A DNA stretch of 64,000 nt from Acidobacteriota bacterium (GCA_038040445.1 JBBPIG010000021.1:47190-111189); one strand, 5' to 3'; shown: positions 42,358-52,077, counted from the stretch's first letter. Notes: generated from the sequence alone by a model not told the origin. Numbers and translations: made by a program.

Positions 42358-43899
42358 TCAGGATTCTCTCTCGAGTGGCGCATCGCCAAACTGGAACTCA
42401 AGCTGCAACGGCCCCGGACGTAGTCTTACAACCCCGCGTATCGAAGAGCCAGTCCGCCGCAACTCAACAGTTAAAGCGAAGTTCCCCCGAATGCCCTGAC
42501 CCATGGGCATCGAGAAGTTCAAAGTCTGATCAACGTTTCCCGCTCTGTCTCCCATTAGGGTTGTGTCCGTCTCGAACGTGAATAGTTTTTCGAGTTGGCG
42601 CTCGATTTGGCGTAGATCAGGTCTGCGGTAAAGCGGCTTAGAAGGGAGATCCGCTATCTCGGAAATGATGGGCTCAGGTGCTCGGTCGGCCTTCAGATTG
42701 AGCGCAGGCGGTTCGAGATAAATCGCGGGCTCCTTCGGAATCGAATGCGGTGTTGCTGTCTTCTTGAGCATCAAGCCCTTGTCGAAGCCACCTCGGCTCC
42801 TACGTTTGTCTTCGCGCTCGGCTTCGACTTCACTGGTACTAACGTTCAAGGCCCCACACAACGATCGCGCAACCTCAAGGATGTCGGCCATCTCACCGAT
42901 TAACTCCGGTCCGGACTTGGCGTCGCGCGCCTCGAATGCTTCTTCCACAAGCTTTCGCTGCAAGGCGGCCACCAGAGCGTCGCCCTTTAGCTCGACCGTC
43001 TCGACCCGCTCACCGCGCGCCTCGATTAGAGCGGGTATTTTATCGCGGACTAGCTTGTTATACTCCGCTACATCCTCGTCTTCGCCGTATAGATCAATGC
43101 ATTCGACGGAGGCACCGCTCCTCTGAAGCACGTAATAGGCATGCGAGAGTATTCCGCCCGACAATTCAACAACAATGTTGTTGGAAGCGGCCAAGGCTCC
43201 CAATTCGCGCGCAAATTGCTGATTTCTAATCAGCTCGGCATCCTCAGGTTCTACGATGACGCGTTGTATTCGTTTTCCCGATTCTACGTCTCGGCGAAAC
43301 TTCTCCCACTCACTTACAGTCTTAATGTAGAAATCCGTAGCGCTTGATAGCTTTGTACGCGGGGCCGCCTTGGGGGTAGCTAATTCCGCTTTACTGTGGA
43401 ACCACGGTAGCACCTTGTGGGCACTCGCTTGGGGATGGTTGTCAATAAACCACATGACGACCACCGCCTGATTTTCACGTTCAGCCACTTGCCTGGTTGT
43501 ATGCGCCATCTCGAAAAGCCAACTTTGCTTCGTGATGCTCTGTCGCCACTGATATGCGGGCGCAGTTTGACACGGTACCCACTTGCCATTCTGATCCGGT
43601 GCCACAAAGGTTCCCTTATATCGTAGCCGCTTCCAGGACTTGTAGCGTGGCGGCTCCAGTAGGCGACCCACTATCAATTCGGACGTCTGAGTATCAACTT
43701 CGAAAGTATCGTGTGAATACCAATACAGTCCCTCCGGAATACCCCAGAGAGACTCAATCCTAACGATGCGCGTGTACTTGAATGTCGGTCTCCCGCCGCA
43801 AACGCCAGGCGCGATCACGATGTGGCGACCGACTGGATAATACTCGTAGGGTTCACCGCCAGCCGTTTCACGCACCAGTTTTCTCGTAGTCCGTTTCAT
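42358..43899 (-). CDS. multidomain MazG/PRA-PH-like NTP pyrophosphohydrolase with DUF433-like N-terminus
   Basis: 513 residues in at least four parts. Residues about 22-50 (GRHIVIAPGVCGGRPTFKYT) look like the start of a DUF433 antitoxin domain. A middle region (FIDNHPQASAHKVLPWF; RVIVEPEDAELIRNQQFARE; VVELSGGILSHAYYVLQRSG) is unassigned. Then a MazG/PRA-PH-like domain: AEYNKLVRDKIPALIEARGE, KLVEEAFEARDAKSGPELIG with EMADILEV, giving the EExxE...ExxD metal ligands. The last ~120 residues are beta-rich (FALTVELRRTGSSIRGVVRL). Expected: hydrolysis of a nucleoside triphosphate to NMP and PPi. A DUF433 gene lies 28 bases upstream. Confidence 0.75.
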   Translation of the reverse strand: MKRTTRKLVRETAGGEPYEYYPVGRHIVIAPGVCGGRPTFKYTRIVRIESLWGIPEGLYWYSHDTFEVDTQTSELIVGRLLEPPRYKSWKRLRYKGTFVAPDQNGKWVPCQTAPAYQWRQSITKQSWLFEMAHTTRQVAERENQAVVVMWFIDNHPQASAHKVLPWFHSKAELATPKAAPRTKLSSATDFYIKTVSEWEKFRRDVESGKRIQRVIVEPEDAELIRNQQFARELGALAASNNIVVELSGGILSHAYYVLQRSGASVECIDLYGEDEDVAEYNKLVRDKIPALIEARGERVETVELKGDALVAALQRKLVEEAFEARDAKSGPELIGEMADILEVARSLCGALNVSTSEVEAEREDKRRSRGGFDKGLMLKKTATPHSIPKEPAIYLEPPALNLKADRAPEPIISEIADLPSKPLYRRPDLRQIERQLEKLFTFETDTTLMGDRAGNVDQTLNFSMPMGQGIRGNFALTVELRRTGSSIRGVVRLRPGPLQLEFQFGDAPLERES

Positions 43900-43927
43900 C
43901 CTTATTGAGACTGGATGTGCTGACTTC

Positions 43928-44167
43928 TCATTGTCTGATTGCTAGACCTTGCTCCAGTTGCATGGCTTCGCCGATGGCCTCTTTCGTGATGCTGTCGTTC
44001 CAATCTTCGATGATCGTTTCCCAAGCCGCTCCGCTTGCGACTTGTTCCAGCACATCCGCAACCAGCACCCGCGTGCCACGAAAAGTCGGTTTGCCGTGAC
44101 AGATTCTCGGATCAGTCACAATGTAACCGCCAATCAAATGAGCTCTCTCCGATTCTTTCATAGTCAC
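43928..44167 (-). CDS. DUF433 family protein (putative antitoxin)
   Basis: 79 residues. GGYIVTDPRICHGKPTFRGT with RVLVADVLEQVASGAAWETI is the DUF433 signature ('IxxdPxIChGkPxfrGTRVxVxxhL'), followed by the family helix-turn-helix. Such proteins are usually antitoxins of PIN or DUF5615 toxins; no such toxin is adjacent. The next gene downstream contains a DUF433-like start, suggesting both came from one element. Confidence 0.85.
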   Translation of the reverse strand: MTMKESERAHLIGGYIVTDPRICHGKPTFRGTRVLVADVLEQVASGAAWETIIEDWNDSITKEAIGEAMQLEQGLAIRQ

Positions 44168-44255
44168 TTCCTACAACCATCTGGCCTTAGTGTCACCGAT
44201 TATGTAGTAGCGAGGCAAGCGATAGGGCGCGATCCTCAAAGAGCTCGACTCCTTT

Positions 44256-44414
44256 TCACGGCGTGACGCCCATCCGCCGCACCAAGTCAGCGAATCGCTC
44301 CAGCGCCGCGCGATAAAGCTCTCCAATTTCTTGGTAGCGTTTACCCATTCCGCCTTCACCAATCTTCGAGCGGATTTCGTAACGTCCTAGTGTTGTGCCG
44401 GCGGACAGACTCAT
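44256..44414 (-). pseudogene. collapsed Ser/Thr kinase: N-terminus fused to TPR tail, 52-residue intact frame
   Basis: From ATG 44414: MSLSAGTTLGRYEIRSKIGE then GGMGKRYQEIGELYRAALER and FADLVRRMGVTP, stop at 44256. The first half is the kinase glycine loop (LGRYEIRSKIGEGGMG); the second half is the usual last helix of TPR-containing kinases (FADLVRRMGVTP). The ~800 residues between are missing and the frame is kept. It lies 12 bases downstream of the full kinase gene on the same strand. Confidence 0.75.
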
Positions 44415-44426
44415 CGTCGGTCAAAC

Positions 44427-47363
44427 TCACTTCAGCTTCTCGTACTCTTTCTTTGCTTGTATCAGAATCGGAGTGTCCGGGTCTGCGTCTTTCCACAGCG
44501 CCAAGAAATCCTGATAAGTCTTGCGCGCTTTTGCCGTGTTGCCTTGAAGCACGGCGGCGCGCGCGAGGCCCACGTGCGCGAGCGAGTATAAAGGAGAGGT
44601 TGGTTGCCAGCCCCTGTGGTCGAGTATGTTCTGGAATTCGGCGGCGGCGTCCGCCCCTTTCTGCTGGCTGAGGTAGGCCTGGCCGCGCAGGTAGGCGACT
44701 TGGAAATGAGCCGCCCCTTCGTAAGGTCTGGTCGTCTCCAACAACTGAATCGCCTGAGCCGGATTGCCTCTATGCAGTTCAATTCGGGCCTGAACGAGTG
44801 GCAGCAAAACTTTATTGAGTATGGTGTCTTTCGGAAAACGCCTGACCAATTCACCACTAATAGTTTGTGTTTGGCTGAACTCGCCGCAGGTAGCCAGTGC
44901 GTTGGCCGCAGGGATCATCGTAAGCTGACTGTGCGATATGCCGAGCGCCTTTGCGGTCTGCTCTTTCATCATCAGGCAATCACCCAATAGCGCGTCCCGC
45001 GCCGCGGCTCCCACCAAAATCTGCGCTGCAACGTCTTTCAAGTCGCGGCGCTCTGCTAACTTAAAGGCGCGGTTAGAAAATTCTCTGGCTTTTTGCAACT
45101 GGCCTGAAAACGCCTCAGTCTCGGCCTGCCAACCTTGAGCAACATATTCATCCGGCTTTCCGTTCACCCATTCAATCTGTTGCTTCATCGTCGTCGCATC
45201 ACCCTGTATAAAAGCAATCCGAAAAAGAATTCTGCGCATGGCTGTGGTTTCGAGCTTCTGTGCCTGCGCCTGCCCGATGATCTCCTTAGCCTCATCGAAG
45301 CGATTGAGGCCTAGGAAGGCGGCGGCTAAGAGCGAGTAGCCGGAAGCCGAACTCGGATTGAGGCGAATCGCTTCACGCGCCTCTTCGACGGTTTTATCGA
45401 AAAGACCTAGCTCGTTGTATTTAACGGCGAGATTGTTGTGCGGCGAAGCGTCGCGCGGATACGTGCGCTTCCACAGTTCTAACGTCTCAAGATACTTCTC
45501 CAACTCTCCAGTTACGTTGTCGTAGTAACCGGCAGATACATAGAGTCGTTCGCGCTCGCTGACTCGATCACGCAACTCAAACGCTTTTTGCGAGGCTTCG
45601 GCGGCAAGGGCGTCCTGCCTGCTGTTATAGTACATTGATGCCATCCGAGCATAAGCGAGCGCGAAATTCGGGTCTATTTCCGTCGCACGTTTGAGAAATG
45701 GAATAGCTTCGAGATACCTGCCCTTTAATTGCTGTTCAACTCCCAGGGAGAAGGCTTTGAAGGCTTCAAGCGAAGAGGTTGTGGCCTGCTCAATCGGCGC
45801 GTCGAACTTCTGGATTGATTGAAGCGACTCGCCCAACTTCTCTCTAAGCTTCATCGCCGCATCGCCAAGCGCATGAAGCACCTGCTCCTTGTTTTCAGCT
45901 TCCGACTGTTCACGCGCAATCGAGTCGCCGGTCTGTGCGTTGACAGCTTCCAGCGTGATAACGTAATGGTTTCCCAGGCTCGCAATCGAACTCACGAGCA
46001 TTGCTTTCAATCCCTGACGCTGGCAAATCTCGCGCCCCACGTCTCTCGTCACGCGCTCGTCCGGCGAGCGTCCCATGAACTTGAGCGCCTCGCGCACACG
46101 TTGGTCCGAGAAGATATTCAAGAAAGGTGATTGCTCGAGTTGCACAGCAAGTGCCTGCTTGAGTGTTCCGTCGAAGACGGGGTCGCCTGCGGTATTGACG
46201 AAGTCAGCAAGGACGATGGTGTCCTTCTCAGTCAGAGAAGCGGCGGGAGTGTGTTTGAGGTACCAGAAAATTGCGCCGACCATCGCCAGCACAAGCACTC
46301 CAAGCGTCATTGTTACACCACGCTTATGAAGCTTAACCTGATCGACGATGTACTCCGCGCTGGAGGTCGCGGGCGGGTGTGGAATACCGCCTTCAGGCCG
46401 CGCCGTTTTGGCCTCGGAGGGAATTGGGCCCGAAGGCGGTACTCCAAACTTTTCGGGTGGCGTCGTCCGCGCCAGTTCCGTGTCAATCTCCAGACGCTTT
46501 TTCAAATGCCGCAGGTCAATCAGCAGATCCTTCGCTGACTGATACCGCTCCTCCCGTTCCTTCGCCAGCGCCTTCGCCACAATGCGCTCGAGCTCGGCCG
46601 GCGCCTCATGCGTATACCGAGCAAGTGGCGGCGGTTCTCTGTCGCTCAGAATCGCCGCCAGAATTTCGATTTTGTTCGAGCCTACGAACGGCAGACGGCC
46701 CGCGACCATCTCGTAAATCAAAACACCAAGGCTGAAGATGTCGGTACGGGCATCTACGAGAAGTCCGCGCGCCTGTTCCGGCGACATGTAAGCGGCCGTT
46801 CCCATCACCATCCCGGGTTCAGTTTTGATTGGAGCTGATGTCGGCGCCTTGGTATCAGGCGACTCCGGCAGCAACCGCTCTGTTAATTTCGCAAGACCAA
46901 AATCCAACACCTTCACGATGCCATCACGACGAAGCATGACATTCTCAGGCTTGATGTCGCGATGCACGATGCCGTCAGCGTGAGCAGTCGAAAGCGCACT
47001 GGCGATCTGCGCCGCAACATCGAGAACTTCGCCAAGCTTCAGCGGCTCGATTTGCATGCGTTCGCGCAAAGTGTCCCCATCAATGAACTCAGTTGCGATG
47101 AAGTGACCTGAGTCCGTTTGGTCAATCTCGTGGATCGTAATGATGTTGGGATGATTGAGCGCAGAAGCCGCCTTTGCTTCCTGTACAAACCGATCCATGC
47201 GATCGCGATTCGAAGCCACCTCTGCCGGCAAGATCTTCAGTGCCACTTTCCGGTCGAGGTTTGTGTCCTGCGCCAGATACACTTCACCCATGCCGCCCGC
47301 GCCGAGTTTCGAGACGATGCGGTAATGTGACAGCGTGGTATTGGCTGGTAGTTCCTTACTCAT
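44427..47363 (-). CDS. membrane Ser/Thr protein kinase with extracytoplasmic TPR sensor
   Basis: 978 residues. Kinase domain at about 10-295: [54 protein letters not shown] Pro/Ser-rich linker follows (FGVPPSGPIPSEAKTARPEG), encoded by a palindromic repeat. One transmembrane helix (MTLGVLVLAMVGAIFWYL, about 355-375) leads to a TolB/FlgO-like region (DTIVLADFVNTAGDPVFDGT) and many TPR units (YLEAIPFLKRATEIDPNFAL; PHNNLAVKYNELGLFDKTVE). Presumed sensor kinase acting on unknown targets. Next to a collapsed kinase remnant. Confidence 0.93.
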   Translation of the reverse strand: MSKELPANTTLSHYRIVSKLGAGGMGEVYLAQDTNLDRKVALKILPAEVASNRDRMDRFVQEAKAASALNHPNIITIHEIDQTDSGHFIATEFIDGDTLRERMQIEPLKLGEVLDVAAQIASALSTAHADGIVHRDIKPENVMLRRDGIVKVLDFGLAKLTERLLPESPDTKAPTSAPIKTEPGMVMGTAAYMSPEQARGLLVDARTDIFSLGVLIYEMVAGRLPFVGSNKIEILAAILSDREPPPLARYTHEAPAELERIVAKALAKEREERYQSAKDLLIDLRHLKKRLEIDTELARTTPPEKFGVPPSGPIPSEAKTARPEGGIPHPPATSSAEYIVDQVKLHKRGVTMTLGVLVLAMVGAIFWYLKHTPAASLTEKDTIVLADFVNTAGDPVFDGTLKQALAVQLEQSPFLNIFSDQRVREALKFMGRSPDERVTRDVGREICQRQGLKAMLVSSIASLGNHYVITLEAVNAQTGDSIAREQSEAENKEQVLHALGDAAMKLREKLGESLQSIQKFDAPIEQATTSSLEAFKAFSLGVEQQLKGRYLEAIPFLKRATEIDPNFALAYARMASMYYNSRQDALAAEASQKAFELRDRVSERERLYVSAGYYDNVTGELEKYLETLELWKRTYPRDASPHNNLAVKYNELGLFDKTVEEAREAIRLNPSSASGYSLLAAAFLGLNRFDEAKEIIGQAQAQKLETTAMRRILFRIAFIQGDATTMKQQIEWVNGKPDEYVAQGWQAETEAFSGQLQKAREFSNRAFKLAERRDLKDVAAQILVGAAARDALLGDCLMMKEQTAKALGISHSQLTMIPAANALATCGEFSQTQTISGELVRRFPKDTILNKVLLPLVQARIELHRGNPAQAIQLLETTRPYEGAAHFQVAYLRGQAYLSQQKGADAAAEFQNILDHRGWQPTSPLYSLAHVGLARAAVLQGNTAKARKTYQDFLALWKDADPDTPILIQAKKEYEKLK
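46385..46441. repeat. palindromic repeat within kinase coding sequence
   Basis: TACCGCCTTCAGGCC (46385-46399) and GGCCCGAAGGCGGTA (46427-46441) form inverted arms with one mismatch and belong to the same family as the 22-base arms at 11599-11675. On the coding strand they give VPPSG ... RPEGGI in the linker before the transmembrane helix. A more diverged pair lies at the matching place in the kinase at 49257-51755 (about 50800-50867: VVPPSSD ... PQKGETT). Confidence 0.75.
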
Positions 47364-47628
47364 CCTTCTTCAATCTCATTGTGGCAGTCGCATCCGGCGG
47401 AAAAGGTTACTTGCATCCCTGCTTCGAAGTCACGGTAGTGATGAATGGCTTCGCCGTTCTTCTGCGGATGCTCGGCCAGCAGGCGGTCAAATACCGAACG
47501 AGAAGTTCAACACCGCACCGACCGCCGTCAGCGCCAGGCTGATCGGCAGGACTTCTGCAAAAAGATCAATCGACCACTTCAGCAGAGACAGTGGGCGATT
47601 GATTGTTTGGTTTGTAAGCGCGAGCGTT
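47364..47628. other. 265-base gap, possible remnant of a membrane protein
   Basis: A minus-strand frame ending near 47490 encodes TNQTINRPLSLLKWSIDLFA with EVLPISLALTAVGAVLNFSF. This would be a hydrophobic helix, but no start codon or ribosome binding site exists and the frame overlaps the end of the carotenoid oxygenase gene. Not called as a gene. Confidence 0.3.
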
Positions 47629-49146
47629 TCAGTCCGCGTAGAAGTTCCCATGAAATCCCAGCGGAAAATGCTGGCCTGTCCAGATCCGGGCTTCTACCTC
47701 CAGTGTGCCCGCGTCGCGGATCTCGAGGAAGGTCTCATCGCGCTCGCCATCGTAGCCCTGCGCCAGCAGCCAGCCACGCTCTTCGCTGTTCTGCCCGGGA
47801 TGCGGCACGAAGACCGGTTCGCCGTAGGTGCGCCCCTTGCCGAGCGGCGCGCGTTGCGCGTTTCCGCGGTGCAGATCGTGTTTCGCCAGCGTGTCGGCCC
47901 GGCCAGTCTCCTTGCCCCACGCGACTGTGTAAAGATAGCGTGCATTCGTGCCTCTGCGGCGCTCGTCAAAGCGCGGCAACTCGACCTCGGTTTCCAGCTC
48001 CGTGCGGCTCGTGACGCTGCCGGTCGCCGGATCAATCACGATGCGCGTCAGATGATTCGGTGAAGGCCGCGCCGTCTGATCCCACGAAGCAACCGCCTTC
48101 ATTACCGAATCGTCTGCACTGAGGATCGAATCGATCACGAGCTTGCCGTCTTGCTCATACGCGTTGCCGTTGTGAAAGACCATTCCGGGCGGTTGCTCGA
48201 CGGTGACGGGTTGGCCCGTGCCATCCTTGCGCAGGATCAACAGACGCGTCGGCAGCTTGTCGGAATACTTGACCAGATCGAAGGGAGCCGCGCGCTCTCC
48301 TTGCATCATCCGCATGAAATCGAAATAGACCGGCGGAATCACGAAGACCAGATGTTCGCGCGCGAGCAGCATATCGTGAATCATAAAGTAATTCCGCTGC
48401 GGCAGCGCATAGAGCTTCTTCAATTTGCCGTCGCGATCCATGCGAAAGACGGTCAGCGCCAGGCTCATTCCTCGCTGCACGCCGTAGCCGTAGCCTTCGC
48501 CCGTCTGCGGATCGAATTTCGGATGCGCGGTGAAGGGCACATCCGCTGGCAGCGTCCCGTGAAAATCCCACTCGCCCTGATATGCCAGCGTCTTCAAATC
48601 AACTGCTGTCGGATGCCCGCCTTCCGACAAACCGAGCAACCGGCCGTCCCAGCGAATGATGTTCACACTCGGCTGATTCTTGCCGCCGTATTTTGGTTTG
48701 TATCCTTCGGGCGGCGGCGGCGCAAGAGTGCCTGCTTCGGTGTAGAGCATGCGTTTGACGCTCAACTCTTCCAACCGTTGGGGCGTTTCGAGGAATTTGG
48801 CCGTCAACGAGACGCGGCCCTCGCGGAACGAGTATCGCGAGATGAACGCGTCGCCGTCAAACAGGTGACGCAGCTTGACGCCAAAGGTCTCCTTCTGTCC
48901 CGGAGCGACACGGAAGAGTGTTCCGTTGAGCGTATTTGGCACTTTGCCTTCGATCTTCCTCAATTCCCATGCGCCTTCCGCGCCGGCCGTGCGATTTGCC
49001 AGATAGGCCAGATTGCGCTTGCTGTCGGCCAGCACGCGGGTGAGCGTCGGCGTATCCACCAGACCGAGCGCGCCCGCCGCGCCAAGCAGTTGCGCAAACT
49101 GACGCCGCGTCATGCCTGGCGTTGATGAGTTGTCGTTGCTGTTCAT
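47629..49146 (-). CDS. carotenoid oxygenase family protein with Tat-like signal
   Basis: 505 residues. The N-terminus TRRQFAQLLGAAGALGL is a Tat-like twin-Arg signal, suggesting export. The seven-bladed propeller of carotenoid cleavage dioxygenases is indicated by NGTLFRVAPGQKETFGVKLR, HLFDGDAFISRYSFREGRVS, the iron-ligand His regions VPFTAHPKFDPQTGEGYGYG, FMIHDMLLAREHLVFVIPPV, GMVFHNGNAYEQDGKLVIDS and the terminal PLGFHGNFYAD. Expected: Fe(II)-dependent oxidative cleavage of a C=C bond in a carotenoid, apocarotenoid or stilbene. Between two kinase genes; no carotenoid biosynthesis genes nearby. Confidence 0.92.
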   Translation of the reverse strand: MNSNDNSSTPGMTRRQFAQLLGAAGALGLVDTPTLTRVLADSKRNLAYLANRTAGAEGAWELRKIEGKVPNTLNGTLFRVAPGQKETFGVKLRHLFDGDAFISRYSFREGRVSLTAKFLETPQRLEELSVKRMLYTEAGTLAPPPPEGYKPKYGGKNQPSVNIIRWDGRLLGLSEGGHPTAVDLKTLAYQGEWDFHGTLPADVPFTAHPKFDPQTGEGYGYGVQRGMSLALTVFRMDRDGKLKKLYALPQRNYFMIHDMLLAREHLVFVIPPVYFDFMRMMQGERAAPFDLVKYSDKLPTRLLILRKDGTGQPVTVEQPPGMVFHNGNAYEQDGKLVIDSILSADDSVMKAVASWDQTARPSPNHLTRIVIDPATGSVTSRTELETEVELPRFDERRRGTNARYLYTVAWGKETGRADTLAKHDLHRGNAQRAPLGKGRTYGEPVFVPHPGQNSEERGWLLAQGYDGERDETFLEIRDAGTLEVEARIWTGQHFPLGFHGNFYAD

Positions 49147-49256
49147 GTGATCATCTCCTTGCTGTGTTGGCGAAGGCTTCCTACCGGCGCTGGAATCATA
49201 ACTGAGGGCCCGCCAATTCTGCTCCAGATTTCTGACAAAGGGTCAAGACTCTTTTC

Positions 49257-51755
49257 TCACGGCTGAAGTCCCATCCGGCGCAGCAGTTCGGCGTAGCGCG
49301 GGTCTGAGCGGAGGTCATCAAAATTTAACCACCATGTAATATATGGCAACACGCCGCTCCGCACTTGGAAATCCTTTTCGAGCCACGCAAATACTTGATC
49401 CTTATCTCCAAAACCTGCATATACCTGAGCTAGATACATCCCGATGCCTTCGCGCCTGGCGTATCTCTCGTCGAGTTCCTTTAGTATCTGGAGCGCCTCA
49501 GCCTGCTTACCCATAACCGCGTAACAGTATCCCAAATCGCCCAGGAATTGACCCGCCCTACCGGATAGCTCGACCCCCTTCTGCAACTCAATAATCGCTT
49601 CTTCATAACGGCGCTGTTTGAGGTATGACAAACCTAACCAACGGTGTGCTTGTGGAAAGCTCGGATTGAATTCAATAGCCCTCCTATTCTGTTCAATCGC
49701 TGAATTGATGTCATTCTTTAGGAGATAAATACTAGCGACGCCGAGGATTGGCGATAAAGGATCAAGCTCCTGCGCCCGCTTGCTTTCTGTCAGCGCTTCA
49801 TCAAATTGCCGCTTTATTCTGAGATGCATAGTAAACCAGGAATGAGCTGTCGGGTAATTCGGATTGAGACTGATGGCTCGCCTGAACTCTTGCTCCGCTT
49901 CCGCCCAGCGCCACTGCCGCTGATATATTTCCGCCAGGGAGGTATGCACCTCCGCGAGTGAATCATCTATCTGCAATGCCCGATCCACAGCAGCTCTAGC
50001 TTTCGGCAGCGTCTCGCTTGTAAGAACGCCACCATATTGCTCCAGCACCAAATAGCAATCAGCCAGACCGACGTAGCCGAGGGCATAGTTCGGGTCACGC
50101 TCTAGCGCCTGCTGGAACTGCTCGATGGCCTTCCCGATTCCGTCCGCCGTCCGCTTGTTCCACAAGTAGCGCCCTCGCAAGTAGAACTGATAAGCCTCCG
50201 GGTTTGTTGTCTCGCGGTTGGCAAGTTGTTGTTGTTGCTCGCCCGACAGTCTCAACTTCAGTTTCTCAGTGACCTCTCGCGCAATAGCTTGTTTGATTGA
50301 AAGCACGTCCGCAACGGCTCGCTCGTACTCCCCGCCCCAAAGCTGCACGCCCGTGGTGGCATCAACCAGGTCCACCTGGATATTTAACCTGTCACCCAAC
50401 TTACTGACTCTTCCCATCAGCACCGCGCCCACGTTCAATTCGCGCCCGACTGCCTGTGGGTCAACTTCCTTGCCCTTGTAGCTAAAGGCTGTAGTGCGGG
50501 CGATAACTCTCAATTGCTGCAACGCAGTCAGGCTGTTTATGAGCGACTCAGAGATGCCATCCGACAAGTACTCTATGCTCGCATCATTGCTGGCATTAAC
50601 GAGTGGCAGCACGGCTATCGTCTTGATTGTTCCAGCGGAGTAAAAATAGTAGGCCAGGCCGGCAATCGAGATGAGGATGAGCGCGGCCAGAGCAATGGCC
50701 AGGCCACGCCTGTGCCGCTTGATTTCGCCTACGATATATTCGGCGCTCGAAGTCGTGCGTTGGGCTAACACCTCGCTCGTCGCGACCTCGGCTGGCTGCG
50801 CGCCAGTAGTTTCGCCTTTCTGCGGAGTGGCGCGCGCCTCGACGCTGTCGCTTGAAGGCGGCACTACCGGCGCCTGCGCACCTTTGACCTTCGCCTCAAA
50901 CTCCAACTGCTGCTTCAAGTCCTTGAGGTCAATCAGCATGTCTTTTATATGCTGATAGCGCTGTTCGCGGTCTTTCCGCAGCGCCTTGCTCACGATGCGC
51001 TGCAACTCGTCGGGCACGTCTGGCACGAATTGGCGAAGCGGCACAGGCTCCTGATTCAGGATCGCTCCCATCACGTCAATCGCATTGACGCCAGAAAATG
51101 GCGCATGCCCCGCCACCATCTCGTGCAGCACGACGCCCAGGCTGAAGATGTCACTGCGCGCGTCCACCTCCTGTCCGCGCGCCTGCTCTGGCGACATATA
51201 ACTGGCCGTGCCCATCACCATGCCGGGGGCAGTGACATTGTGCTGCGTAGGCGCTTCGGAATCGGGGGCGGCTTCCGGCCGCCTCAGCTTGGCCAAGCCG
51301 AAATCCAGAATCTTCACGAAACCATTAGTCGTGACGAATATGTTTTCCGGTTTCAGGTCGCGGTGGGTGATGCCTTTGGCGTGAGCCGCGGCGAGTCCGG
51401 CGGCGATCTGCTGGGCATACTTGATGGCCTTGCGCACCGGCAGCGCGCCATCATTCAACTGCGCGCGCAACTCTTCGCCATCAAGTAGTTCAGCGACAAT
51501 GTAGGGCGCGCCTGCGTGATTGCCAATGTCGTAGATGGTCAGGATGTTGGGATGATTAAGCGCGGAGGTGGCACGGGCCTCCCGCTCAAATCGCCGCAGG
51601 CGATCTTCATCACTGGCAAAGCCAGCCGGAAGCAATTTGATGGCAACTTCGCGATCCAGCCTCGAATCGCGTGCACGATACACCTCGCCCATCCCGCCCG
51701 CGCCAATTTTGGATACAATGCGGTAATGTGAAATGGCCGGAAGCGGATCTTTCAT
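49257..51755 (-). CDS. membrane Ser/Thr protein kinase with TolB/FlgO-like domain and TPR repeats
   Basis: 832 residues. Kinase at about 9-275: [53 protein letters not shown]. Linker with diverged palindrome-derived VVPPSSD/PQKGETT, then one transmembrane helix ([20 protein letters not shown], about 352-372). A TolB/FlgO-like domain ([40 protein letters not shown]) as in adenylate-cyclase-linked sensors, and TPR repeats ending [18 protein letters not shown]. The start lies 19 bases after a collapsed kinase remnant. Confidence 0.93.
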   Translation of the reverse strand: MKDPLPAISHYRIVSKIGAGGMGEVYRARDSRLDREVAIKLLPAGFASDEDRLRRFEREARATSALNHPNILTIYDIGNHAGAPYIVAELLDGEELRAQLNDGALPVRKAIKYAQQIAAGLAAAHAKGITHRDLKPENIFVTTNGFVKILDFGLAKLRRPEAAPDSEAPTQHNVTAPGMVMGTASYMSPEQARGQEVDARSDIFSLGVVLHEMVAGHAPFSGVNAIDVMGAILNQEPVPLRQFVPDVPDELQRIVSKALRKDREQRYQHIKDMLIDLKDLKQQLEFEAKVKGAQAPVVPPSSDSVEARATPQKGETTGAQPAEVATSEVLAQRTTSSAEYIVGEIKRHRRGLAIALAALILISIAGLAYYFYSAGTIKTIAVLPLVNASNDASIEYLSDGISESLINSLTALQQLRVIARTTAFSYKGKEVDPQAVGRELNVGAVLMGRVSKLGDRLNIQVDLVDATTGVQLWGGEYERAVADVLSIKQAIAREVTEKLKLRLSGEQQQQLANRETTNPEAYQFYLRGRYLWNKRTADGIGKAIEQFQQALERDPNYALGYVGLADCYLVLEQYGGVLTSETLPKARAAVDRALQIDDSLAEVHTSLAEIYQRQWRWAEAEQEFRRAISLNPNYPTAHSWFTMHLRIKRQFDEALTESKRAQELDPLSPILGVASIYLLKNDINSAIEQNRRAIEFNPSFPQAHRWLGLSYLKQRRYEEAIIELQKGVELSGRAGQFLGDLGYCYAVMGKQAEALQILKELDERYARREGIGMYLAQVYAGFGDKDQVFAWLEKDFQVRSGVLPYITWWLNFDDLRSDPRYAELLRRMGLQP

Positions 51756-51774
51756 TCTCGTCGTTTCCTTAGCA

Positions 51775-51969
51775 TCACTCCTCGAGTTCGTCTCGCGCTT
51801 CCTGCTCGAAACGCCGCACGCGCGAGGCGTCTCTGGTAAAACCAGCCGGCAGGACTTTGACCGCGACCTTGCGGTCGAGCCGGGTGTCCTCGGCCAGATA
51901 TACCTCGCCCATTCCGCCCGCGCCGATCTTGGAAATGATTCGATAGTGAGAGAGGATTTCGCCGATCAT
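51775..51969 (-). pseudogene. collapsed Ser/Thr kinase: duplicate of the 30166-33639 kinase ends
   Basis: 64-codon intact frame. The first 59 residues ([20 protein letters not shown] ... FEQEAR) equal those of the kinase at 33639; the frame then ends DELEE, stop. Past the junction the DNA GCATCACTCCTCGAGTTCGT corresponds, with one change, to GCATCACTCCTTGAGTTCGT at the 3' end of that kinase gene (ARVLLNELKE, stop). So this is a second copy from which about 3.3 kb of the middle was deleted. Confidence 0.85.
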
Positions 51970-52033
51970 TCTGCGCTAGGGTTATAACACCTTCTTCGAA
52001 CCATCGGTAGCGAGCGAGCTTCGGGTTCGAAAC
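51792..52033. repeat. segmental duplication of 33462-33703
   Basis: The kinase 5' coding region plus about 65 bases of its upstream DNA (CATTCTGCGCTAGG, then TTCTTCGAACCATCGGTAGC) is repeated with only a few changes. The match ends at GGGTTCGAAA on both sides. Confidence 0.85.
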
Positions 52034-52077
52034 TGGATGCGAGGTTGTTGACGAGACCGCGATAGCGAGAGGATCGA

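Noticed and set aside
42358..43899. Reading the 513-residue gene as a HisE/HisI histidine enzyme
   Set aside because: Only the generic EExxE...ExxD pattern is shared; other domains and the context do not fit histidine biosynthesis.
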